Positions 35,418-43,006 of a stretch of 64,000 nt of DNA are shown one piece after another. The stretch spans positions 2,090,029 through 2,154,028 of the forward strand of contig NZ_JH976537.1 of assembly GCF_000309385.1 (NCBI RefSeq). Reading direction: 5' to 3'. Position 1 is the stretch's first letter, and each line of letters starts with the position of its first letter. The position numbers and the translations under genes are program-made. The notes under the pieces were generated by a model. That model was given only the letters and a program-made list of their open reading frames with translations. It did no database searches and was not told the origin of the DNA. The DNA comes from Nodosilinea nodulosa PCC 7104. GTDB taxonomy: Bacteria > Cyanobacteriota > Cyanobacteriia > Phormidesmidales > Phormidesmidaceae.

Positions 35418-36218
35418 ATGAAAACCTCTACAGTTCTGGTGCATTCAACCCTTGCGCAAGCTCCTGTCGCTAGTCGGCCCCAGCTTGATAACCCTTGGAT
35501 GCTGGCATCTGGAGGGCTACTGGTGCTGCTTGTGGGGTTGGGTGTCTATTCCCATCTGCAAACCCGCCGCCTGGTTAAGCAACTTAAGTTCGAAACCTAC
35601 AAAAACCAGGAGCTGCAAAAAAAGGTCAAGCTGGCCCTGAAAACCATCAGCAAAATGGAGCAAAACCCGGATCTGATTCACTCGCGCGAGTTCAATCTCG
35701 ACTACCTGCGCATGCGCATGGACGAGGAGCATTTCCACGCGGCGATTGTGAACCAGCTCAAGGTTAAGGTTAAGCAGAAAATTAGCATTGCTCTGCGCCC
35801 CCGCCAGGCCGAGGAAGGCATGATTGGCATTGCCAGTAAGCCCCGGGTTGTGGACGAAATTTTTGATGTTGAGTATGCGCCCCACGACAATCCGCTGGCT
35901 AAGCAGCGGGTGCTATTCCGCATTCAAATCAGGCTGGCCAAACTGCCCACCCAGGCCACCTCATCTACCATTGGCCAGCTAGTCGACTGTATAGAGAACT
36001 TCATGAGTCCCGACGCCGAGGAGACCCACTGGCAGCCAACCATTCAGGGCCGCATTGCCAACATGCACTGGGACCAAAAAGCCAAACCCACCCCGCTGCT
36101 GGTGATTGAGCAGTCTAGCGAAGGAGCCAATGTGACTCTGCGCAGTCGCAATGAGCTTCCGACCAGCACACACAGTCCCAGCACACGCAGTCCTAGGGCG
36201 CAAAAACGATCGGCGTAG
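35418..36218 (+). CDS. conserved membrane-anchored protein of unknown function
   Basis: A 266-residue protein with one transmembrane helix near residues 27-43 (WMLASGGLLVLLVGLGVYS), then a Lys-rich helix that may be a coiled coil (KQLKFETYKNQELQKKVKLAL), and a folded part with the segment FNLDYLRMRMDEEHFHAAIV. The last 30 residues are Ser/Thr/Pro/Arg-rich with a short repeat (HSPSTRSPRAQ). I recall similar cyanobacterial proteins but no function. The ATG at 35418 is preferred over an upstream frame from 35340. Confidence 0.75.
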   Translation: MKTSTVLVHSTLAQAPVASRPQLDNPWMLASGGLLVLLVGLGVYSHLQTRRLVKQLKFETYKNQELQKKVKLALKTISKMEQNPDLIHSREFNLDYLRMRMDEEHFHAAIVNQLKVKVKQKISIALRPRQAEEGMIGIASKPRVVDEIFDVEYAPHDNPLAKQRVLFRIQIRLAKLPTQATSSTIGQLVDCIENFMSPDAEETHWQPTIQGRIANMHWDQKAKPTPLLVIEQSSEGANVTLRSRNELPTSTHSPSTRSPRAQKRSA

Positions 36219-36281
36219 GAAGCAGCGCAAATTGTGCACTGCTCAGTCCGCTCTACGCAATTCATCGCCCCACGCAATCGA

Positions 36282-37538
36282 TCAATGGGCCGCAGAAGCC
36301 ATTGCAATGACTTCTGCGGGGGCCGCAGTCGATCGCGCCTCAGCCATATCGGAGAGAACGGCGTCAAGCAGCTGTTCGCGCAGGTCGGGAATGACGGCCA
36401 GCGCACGAGTCCAGTCGGGAATTTGGGTGCCAGTGGGGTCTTCCAGGTACTGGTTACCCGCTTCTAAAATGACCTGCTCGAAGGTTTCGATGGTCATTTC
36501 TTCTTTGTGGCGATCGTACTCCAGGCCGTTAAAGCGAGCATCGACAAAATACTGGCGGGCCAGATTTTGGGCCTCGCGGCGGTACTTAATGCGCAGGGCG
36601 CGAATGTGGTCATGACCAATCACCACCTGCTCGGTTTCGGTCAGGGTTCTAAACACCGATTGCAGGATGTCGCGGCACATTTTTTGCAGTCCTGAATTGG
36701 CGGAACTGCCTAGGGTCTGGTGCTTGTGCTCAAAAATGCCCAGGTCGATCTGGGCGATGCGCTTGAGGGCCATATTTCGGTAGACCTCGGCCAATAGCCC
36801 CACCTCTAAGCCCCAGTTGCCGGGGATGCGGGTGGTCAGGGCCAGGTCGCTGGAGAGGGCAAACTCGCCCGAGAGGGGATAGCGATAGGCATCGAGGTAG
36901 CGCAGATAATCGCTGTAGCCAAAAAGCTCCATCAGCGAGGTAATCAAAGGCGTCACAAACAACCGGGTGACTCGCCCGTGAAGGCTGCGGGGATTGTCGC
37001 CAATGCGGGCGTAGTAGGCTTTGCTGAAGGCAATGCCAAACTCCTGTTCGAGCAGGGGGTACAGCAGCTTGAGGGGATAGGAGCGATCGTAGGTGGTGAT
37101 GTCGGCATCGTGAAGGGCGATCGCGGCGGCATGCAGAGATGACACCCCCAGCCCTAGCCACACGGCTCGCCCTTTGCCCTTAAAGCGCAGTAGATCCAGT
37201 CCCTTGTCCTTGAGGGTCTGCAAAATGTCGGTAATGCGGGGACCATTTTCCCACAGCACAAAGGTGGGCTGGGGCAGCGGCTCAAAGAACTGAACGGCGT
37301 GGCGGTACTGCTCAAAGCTGTCGGCGTAGAGGCAGACAATCACGTTGTTGACAAAGGGACAGTGGCTGAGGTGATCGCGAATGTTGGCCAGCGCTGGTCG
37401 CTCTAGCTCCTCGTACAGTGACGGAATTAGCACTGCCGTAGGGTTTGTTTGACTCAGTTCGGTCAGGCGCTGCTCTAGGCGTTCGGGGTCGTACCCGAGA
37501 TCGTGGATAGTGGTAATTAGCTCTTGCTTGTAGTCCAT
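36282..37538 (-). CDS. gpgS: glucosyl-3-phosphoglycerate synthase-like glycosyltransferase
   Basis: A 418-residue GT-A glycosyltransferase of the GT81 type. Visible are AVLIPSLYEELERPALANI, KGKGRAVWLGLGVSSL, the metal-binding DADITTYDRSYPLKLLYPLL, and GNWGLEVGLLAEVYRNM with the acceptor-site residues. GpgS joins glucose from an NDP-sugar to 3-phosphoglycerate, the first step to glucosylglycerate, a compatible solute. No gpgP phosphatase gene lies next to it. Mannosylglycerate-type relatives are the alternative. Confidence 0.83.
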   Translation of the reverse strand: MDYKQELITTIHDLGYDPERLEQRLTELSQTNPTAVLIPSLYEELERPALANIRDHLSHCPFVNNVIVCLYADSFEQYRHAVQFFEPLPQPTFVLWENGPRITDILQTLKDKGLDLLRFKGKGRAVWLGLGVSSLHAAAIALHDADITTYDRSYPLKLLYPLLEQEFGIAFSKAYYARIGDNPRSLHGRVTRLFVTPLITSLMELFGYSDYLRYLDAYRYPLSGEFALSSDLALTTRIPGNWGLEVGLLAEVYRNMALKRIAQIDLGIFEHKHQTLGSSANSGLQKMCRDILQSVFRTLTETEQVVIGHDHIRALRIKYRREAQNLARQYFVDARFNGLEYDRHKEEMTIETFEQVILEAGNQYLEDPTGTQIPDWTRALAVIPDLREQLLDAVLSDMAEARSTAAPAEVIAMASAAH

Positions 37539-37991
37539 ACCCAGGTATCCCTAATGGCTAGATTTCATCATAGGGATAAGTGGCGATCGCAAGATGTCTG
37601 ACTCAATACTCCTCTGAATCAATCCGCCGTGGCTCGGGCGGCAGGAAAAAGCCCAAAGAGAGGTTACAGCGACCCAAATTCTGCACCGATGTCCGCAAAA
37701 AAGCTCCTCCGCTTTTGGGCAGAATGGAGCGATCGCCACCGACCTGGCTGGTCTGCGGCGGCCCACCCGGCAGGGACTCCTCATTGTCTTGGGTCGGGCT
37801 GCCCTGAAGCAGATTGGGAATAGCGCCATACAGCTTTTCCCAATCTGCTTCTGTGGCATTGAACCTGTTTTGACCCTCTCACGGCTTGGCCCAGAGGTCT
37901 ATGCGCCCGCTAAATTTTCTTGCTTAGAGTTTTGGAAATGCCTGATTTGCTCGGTGCGCTCACTTAACTTAAAGCGTTAAAGCGCGATCGC
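37539..37991. other. gene-free region with strong hairpin
   Basis: 450 bases between gpgS and a membrane protein gene. It holds a perfect 14-bp stem, AAGCAGATTGGGAA (37807-37820) with TTCCCAATCTGCTT (37837-37850), loop of 16 bases, no T-run. Open frames here are shadows without conserved features. Confidence 0.5.
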
Positions 37992-38462
37992 CTAAAAAAT
38001 GATTATCGCTGCTAGCGCTCCGGCCAAAACACCATAGCAGCAGGCTAACAGGGCCTTAAAAGAGCCTCGGAATTTGTAGCGCCAAAGCATAGATGCCAGG
38101 GTAAGCGAGTAAAGCAGTTCTTCAACGGGAAAGTAGGGAACTTGCTTGTTGATATCGATGCCTATGACCAGCATGGTCCAGAACAAAAATATGACAAAGC
38201 TGTTGATGATGGGGGCACGGCTTTCCCTGGTCGGCACCTGAAGTCGAGCAATAAACCCGAGGTAGACCAAAATAATCAAAGGGAACAGTGCCGCAGCCAG
38301 CCCCCTAGCCCCGGCACCAAAAGAGTAGTCAAAGGCAAGAAAAACGCTGGAAAATAGCTGATAAAGCAAAAAGCCCACAGCCAAAAAAAGCACGAAGAAG
38401 CTGATTAAACCCTTCGATCCTCTGGTCCAATCGCCCGCTAGCGGCCTTCGACGAGATTGCAT
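37992..38462 (-). CDS. small polytopic membrane protein, unknown
   Basis: A 156-residue protein with four or five hydrophobic helices (LISFFVLFLAVGFLLYQLF, LAAALFPLIILVYLGFIA, IINSFVIFLFWTMLVIGI, LLYSLTLASML, LLACCYGVLAGALAAIIIF) after a basic N terminus. No family recognised. Start at ATG 38462 with GAGGG six bases upstream; a TTG at 38474 is the alternative. It is transcribed alone on the minus strand after the 68-residue gene. Confidence 0.7.
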   Translation of the reverse strand: MQSRRRPLAGDWTRGSKGLISFFVLFLAVGFLLYQLFSSVFLAFDYSFGAGARGLAAALFPLIILVYLGFIARLQVPTRESRAPIINSFVIFLFWTMLVIGIDINKQVPYFPVEELLYSLTLASMLWRYKFRGSFKALLACCYGVLAGALAAIIIF

Positions 38463-38506
38463 AGTAACCCTCAAAAATGGCTTTATTTGAGCTGCCGAAA
38501 CAACAT

Positions 38507-38713
38507 TTACAGCTGATAGTCTGGATCAGTCCAGCACTGGGGCAGGGGTTCTCCGGAGGGAAATTGCAGCTGCGATTTCGGAAACGCCTGGGCAGGCTGC
38601 TCTTCTTCCCCAGCCTGCTGCCGTCCCTGCACCTCGTTTTGGAGCGGATCGAACAGCTCTTGGAGACTGGTGACTTTAACTAAAGTCTGATCTTGGGAAT
38701 TTTTAACAAACAT
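38507..38713 (-). CDS. small conserved cyanobacterial protein
   Basis: A 68-residue hydrophilic protein: MFVKNSQDQTLVKVTSLQEL, then LFDPLQNEVQGRQQAGEEEQ, and the end FPSGEPLPQCWTDPDYQL. The LVKV-x-x-L and FPSGE-x-LP-x-CW pattern is, from memory, shared by short cyanobacterial proteins of unknown function. No clear ribosome site precedes the ATG. It may be co-transcribed with the membrane protein downstream, 44 bases away. Confidence 0.65.
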   Translation of the reverse strand: MFVKNSQDQTLVKVTSLQELFDPLQNEVQGRQQAGEEEQPAQAFPKSQLQFPSGEPLPQCWTDPDYQL

Positions 38714-38893
38714 GGCTCAATGCTTAGGTTGATAGTGCCGCCAGCGGGACCGACACCTGTGCATAGTCCAGATTATCCAGTTAGAAATGTCAGGGCTTCT
38801 GCCTAAATGAATAAATAATGGACAGATTCCTGGGTTGTTCAATAACCCAAATAAATATCTAATTTGCTAGCGTTACAAAATTAAATGAGGTTT

Positions 38894-38934
38894 TCTACCC
38901 TGGGGTAGATCTCCCTTTCTATAAAAGGGAAGAT
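38894..38934 (+). promoter_or_regulatory. two adjacent hairpins before hybrid kinase 1
   Basis: TCTACCC-TG-GGGTAGA (38894-38909) and ATCTCCCTTT with AAAGGGAAGAT (38909-38934, one bulge) lie side by side 30-70 bases before the kinase start, in the likely leader. They could regulate transcription or translation. Confidence 0.4.
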
Positions 38935-38963
38935 TATCAGTCATAGGTTTAAGCAAGGACGGC

Positions 38964-41900
38964 ATGCCCCCCTCAGGAGTAACCCAGGATGTATTTTTAG
39001 GTCCAGGCCAAATGGCGTCCCTGATGCGATCGCACGCCTGGTCACAGACCGCCTTGGGCGAGGTTGCCCGCTGGCCTGCTGCGCTGAAGACGAGTCTGGG
39101 CATCTTGCTGAACTCGAATACGCCCATGGGGTGCGTTTGGGGCTGCGATCGCAGCCTGTTTTACAACGATGCCTGGGCTGCGCTGCTGTCTCCGACCTGG
39201 ACTGCGGCGGTGGGGCAGCCCCTGGCCGCCGCCATGGACCAGGGAGCGATCGGGGTCGCCCTGGGACAGGGAATAGAGCAGGTGTTTGCCACGGGGCGAT
39301 CGCTATCGGTGGAAGTAGCTCAGGATGCCAGCCCGCTGACGGTCAACCACAGCTGGGCCTGTAGCGCCATTTGGGATGAGGCTGGGCAGGTAGCTGGGGT
39401 GTTTGCCCTCGGTATGTCCGCCGCCGGAAGACCGCCGCTATCGCAGCTAGATCTGGCCCTAGAGGAGAGCGAAGAGCGCTTTGGCCACCTGGCCGACAAC
39501 ATTTCGCAGCTGGCCTGGATGGCAGATGCCAGCGGCTGGATTTTTTGGTACAACCAGCGCTGGTACGACTTCACCGGCACAACCTTGGGCGAAATGCAGG
39601 GCTGGGGCTGGCAGCAGGTGCACCACCCCGATCACCTCGATCGCGTGGTCAAAAAGGTGAGCCGCTGCTTTGCCACGGGCGAGGTTTGGGAAGATACGTT
39701 TCCCCTGCGGGGGAAAGACGGCGAGTATCGCTGGTTTCTCTCCCGCGCTACCCCGGTGCGCGACGAAGACGGGCAGGTGCTGCGGTGGGTGGGCACCAAC
39801 ACCGACATTACCGACCTGCGTCAGGCCGAGCAGGCCCTTGAGCAGGTAACGGAGCGCCTGAGTATCGCCCTCAAGAGCGCTCCTATTACGCTGTTCAATC
39901 AGGATCAGGAGTTGCGCTACGTCTGGGTGCACAACCCCACTCACAACTACTCCAAAGATCAGATGCTCGGTCGGCGGGATGAAGATTTGGTATCTACGGA
40001 GGCCGCAGCTCGGCTGAGTCAGCTCAAGCGCCGGGTGCTAGATACCGGGGTGGGCCTGCGGGCCGAAGTACGGGTGGAGCACAGCGTCTACGATATTACC
40101 CTGGACCCCATTTGCGATCGCCAGGGCCGCGTCGTTGGCATTGCTGGTGCGGCGGTAGATATCAGCGAGCGGGCGCAGCTGGAGGCCGAGCACAGACAGG
40201 CCGAGGCCACTCTGCGCAACAGCGAAGAACAGCTGCGCCTGGCCCAGCGCGCCGCCGGAGCCGGTCTGTGGGATTGGAATATGGTCACCAATCAGGTGAC
40301 CTGGTCACCGGAGTACTACCACCTCTACGGCCTCGATGCTGAAGTTACCCCCTCCTATGAGAACTGGCTGGCCTCCATTTTGCCCGCCGATCGGCAGCGG
40401 ATTGAACAAGCCACCCAGGCCGCCATCGAGCAGAGACAGGACCTAAAGGTAGATTTTCGCATTGTGCACCCCGACGACGGCCAGCGGTGGATTATGGTGC
40501 GGGGACAGACCTTCTGCGACGCGGTGGACAACCCCATTCGCATGACGGGGATTGCGATCAACATTACCGAGCGAAAACGCTTTGAGCAGGCCCTGGTGGA
40601 GAGTGAGGCGATCGCCCGGACCCAGGCCGAAGAGCTGGCTGCCCTAATGGAGGCCACCCCGGCGGCGATCTGGATTGCCCACGATGCGGACTGTCACTAC
40701 ATGACGGCCAACCGCATGGCCTACGAGCTAATGCAGACCGAACCAGGCGGGCCAACCACGGCCACGCCGCCCGAGGGTGAACCGGGGCTGCCCTTTAAGC
40801 AGTTTAAGGAGGGGCAGCAGATCGCACCCCAGGATCTGCCCATGCAGAAGGCGATTCGCACCCGGCAGGAGGTTGTCGATGACATCGAGTTTGTCTACCC
40901 CGACGGGACGGTGCGCTCTATCTATGGCAAGGCCGTGCCGCTCTACGGCCCCGGCGGAGCGGTGCGGGGAGCCATTGGCGGGTTTACCGAAATTACGGCG
41001 CTCAAGCGCAGCGAGCGCGAGCGCGAGCAGCTGCTCCAGCGGGAGCGCATCGCCCGCGAAGAAGCCGAGCAGGCCAATCGGCTCAAGGATCAGTTTTTGG
41101 CGGTGCTCTCCCACGAGCTGAGGTCGCCCCTCAACCCCATTTTGGGCTGGTCGAAGCTGCTGCAAACTCGCAGCTTCGACCCTGATAAAACCGCTCAGGC
41201 CCTGGCCACCATTGAGCGCAACGCCCAGCTCCAGGCCCAGCTGGTCGACGATTTGCTCGATTTAGCCAAAATTTTGCGCGGCAAGCTCCACCTCACCCCG
41301 GTTTCAATCGCCATGGCTGGGGTGGTTGAGTCGGCCCTGGAGACGGTAAAAACAGCGGCGGCCAAGAAATCCATCGCCCTCGCCCTCGACCTCGATCGCA
41401 CCGTGCGGGTCGCTGGCGATGCGGCCCGCCTCCAGCAAATCGTGGGCAATCTGCTGTCGAACGCCGTCAAATTTACGCCCCAGGGGGGCCAGATTACGGT
41501 CACCCTGCGCGCCGCGACCGACCAGGCCGAGGTGGTTGTCAACGATACGGGCATTGGCATTAGCCCAGACTTTTTGCCCTACCTGTTCGAGTCGTTTCGC
41601 CAGGAAGATATTTCGATTACCCGCCGCCACGGTGGGCTAGGGCTGGGGCTGGCGATCGTGCGGCAGCTCGTGGAGATCCACGGCGGCAGCATTACCGCCT
41701 GCAGCCCTGGGGAAAATTTGGGCGCCACCTTCACCGTTCGGCTGCCCCGGCTGCCGGGCAATGCGGCTGAGGCTCCGGCTGCTGCTCTGGCTCGCCCGAC
41801 CGTGGATTTAAAGGGCATTCGGGTGTTTTCGATCGACGATTCGGCGGATACGCGAGAATTTCTGACGGTGCTGCTGGGGCAATACGGTGCCGACGTGGTG

Positions 41901-42191
41901 ACCGCAGGCTCCGCCGCCGAAGCGCTGGAAAGGCTAGAGTCCTGGCGCCCCGATGTGGTAATCAGCGACATCGGTATGCCCGAGATCGATGGCTACAGCC
42001 TCATCCAGCGCATTCGCGCGCTGCCCCCCGAGCAGGGAGGCACAATTCCTGCGATCGCGCTCACCGCCTACGCCCGCGATGAAGACCAGCAGCAGTCGCT
42101 GGCTAGCGGCTACCAGCGGCACCTGAGCAAACCCCTGGACCTCGAAAAGCTGTTGCAGGCGGTGGTCGAGCTTACCCAGGGCCGAACCTAG
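38964..42191 (+). CDS. multi-PAS hybrid histidine kinase 1
   Basis: A 1075-residue soluble sensor kinase. Order: N-terminal PAS-like domain (20-150, LKTSLGILLNSNTPMGCVWG), four PAS domains (about 171-288, 296-405, 420-540, 555-680), HisKA with phospho-acceptor His717 in FLAVLSHELRSPLNPILGW, an HATPase domain (NLLSNAVKFTPQGG, GLGLGLAIVRQLV), and a C-terminal receiver with the Asp in VVISDIGMPEIDGYS. No membrane helix is present. The signal is unknown and there is no DNA-binding output nearby. It is closely related in its kinase part to the kinases at 43007 and 48918. Confidence 0.93.
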   Translation: MPPSGVTQDVFLGPGQMASLMRSHAWSQTALGEVARWPAALKTSLGILLNSNTPMGCVWGCDRSLFYNDAWAALLSPTWTAAVGQPLAAAMDQGAIGVALGQGIEQVFATGRSLSVEVAQDASPLTVNHSWACSAIWDEAGQVAGVFALGMSAAGRPPLSQLDLALEESEERFGHLADNISQLAWMADASGWIFWYNQRWYDFTGTTLGEMQGWGWQQVHHPDHLDRVVKKVSRCFATGEVWEDTFPLRGKDGEYRWFLSRATPVRDEDGQVLRWVGTNTDITDLRQAEQALEQVTERLSIALKSAPITLFNQDQELRYVWVHNPTHNYSKDQMLGRRDEDLVSTEAAARLSQLKRRVLDTGVGLRAEVRVEHSVYDITLDPICDRQGRVVGIAGAAVDISERAQLEAEHRQAEATLRNSEEQLRLAQRAAGAGLWDWNMVTNQVTWSPEYYHLYGLDAEVTPSYENWLASILPADRQRIEQATQAAIEQRQDLKVDFRIVHPDDGQRWIMVRGQTFCDAVDNPIRMTGIAINITERKRFEQALVESEAIARTQAEELAALMEATPAAIWIAHDADCHYMTANRMAYELMQTEPGGPTTATPPEGEPGLPFKQFKEGQQIAPQDLPMQKAIRTRQEVVDDIEFVYPDGTVRSIYGKAVPLYGPGGAVRGAIGGFTEITALKRSEREREQLLQRERIAREEAEQANRLKDQFLAVLSHELRSPLNPILGWSKLLQTRSFDPDKTAQALATIERNAQLQAQLVDDLLDLAKILRGKLHLTPVSIAMAGVVESALETVKTAAAKKSIALALDLDRTVRVAGDAARLQQIVGNLLSNAVKFTPQGGQITVTLRAATDQAEVVVNDTGIGISPDFLPYLFESFRQEDISITRRHGGLGLGLAIVRQLVEIHGGSITACSPGENLGATFTVRLPRLPGNAAEAPAAALARPTVDLKGIRVFSIDDSADTREFLTVLLGQYGADVVTAGSAAEALERLESWRPDVVISDIGMPEIDGYSLIQRIRALPPEQGGTIPAIALTAYARDEDQQQSLASGYQRHLSKPLDLEKLLQAVVELTQGRT

Positions 42192-42197
42192 CCTCGC

Positions 42198-42893
42198 TTA
42201 GCTCCTAGCCCCCGCTGTGCTCAGCAATTGCAGCAGGGCCTGGGCGCTGGCTTCGGAGGAAGCGGGGTTTTGGCCGGTAATCAGGTGGCCATCGCCGACC
42301 ACATAGGATTGCCAGTCATCGCCTTTCGAGTACAGGCCGCCGTTTTGCTTCAGCATGTCTTCTACTAAAAAGGGCACAACCTCGGTAAGGCCGACGGCGG
42401 CTTCTTCGGTATTGGCAAAGCCCGTCACCGTTTTGTTTTTCACCAAAAATTCGCCCTCGGGCGTTTTGACATGGCGCAGCACCCCAGGGGCGTGGCAGAC
42501 AGCGGCCACGGGCTTACCCGCTCCGTAGAAGGCCTCAATCAGCGCAATGGAATGGGCGTTGTCGGCCAGATCCCACAGCGGGCCGTGGCCGCCGGGGTAG
42601 AACACGGCATCGTAGTCACTGGCGTCAATGGTTGTCAGTCGGGCCGTATTGGCCAGAGCGGCCTGGGCATCAGCGTCCTGCCTAAAGCGCTTGGTGGCTT
42701 CGGTCTGTGCGTCGGGGGCGTCACTTTTGGGGTCGAGGGGGGGCTGGCCGCCCTGGGGCGAGGCCAGGGTAACCGTGGCCCCGGCGTCTTTAAATGCGTA
42801 GTAGGGGGCGGCAAACTCCTCTAGCCAAAAGCCGGTTTTTTGGCCGCTATCGCCCAACTGGTCGTGGGATGTGAGTACCATCAGTATTTTCAT
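42198..42893 (-). CDS. DJ-1/PfpI-family protein
   Basis: A 231-residue class I glutamine amidotransferase-like protein. The nucleophile elbow is AAVCHAPG, preceded by AVFYPGGHGPLWDLADN and followed by VTGFANTEE and LITGQNPASS. This arrangement resembles Hsp31-like DJ-1 proteins with glyoxalase III or protein-deglycase activity. It ends six bases from hybrid kinase 1, convergent, and is followed upstream by a 19-bp tandem duplication. Confidence 0.9.
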   Translation of the reverse strand: MKILMVLTSHDQLGDSGQKTGFWLEEFAAPYYAFKDAGATVTLASPQGGQPPLDPKSDAPDAQTEATKRFRQDADAQAALANTARLTTIDASDYDAVFYPGGHGPLWDLADNAHSIALIEAFYGAGKPVAAVCHAPGVLRHVKTPEGEFLVKNKTVTGFANTEEAAVGLTEVVPFLVEDMLKQNGGLYSKGDDWQSYVVGDGHLITGQNPASSEASAQALLQLLSTAGARS

Positions 42894-42905
42894 AGGTCGT
42901 CCTTG

Positions 42906-42943
42906 TTTCTTGGGTGCTACTTGGTTTCTTGGGTGCTACTTGC
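42906..42943. repeat. 19-bp tandem duplication
   Basis: TTTCTTGGGTGCTACTTGG at 42906-42924 is repeated at 42925-42943 with one final base change. It lies 12 bases upstream of the DJ-1/PfpI start codon, within its leader or promoter. Confidence 0.85.
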
Positions 42944-43006
42944 GTTGTCAGGGGGAATATGGGCAGGGAAAAGGGTGTTTTGCCAAAGCTCAAAGCCCCC
43001 AGAGCC

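Noticed and set aside
37551-37859. 102-codon minus-strand ORF
   Set aside because: It runs through a hairpin repeat and its composition (many Arg, Cys, Pro) looks like a shadow frame.
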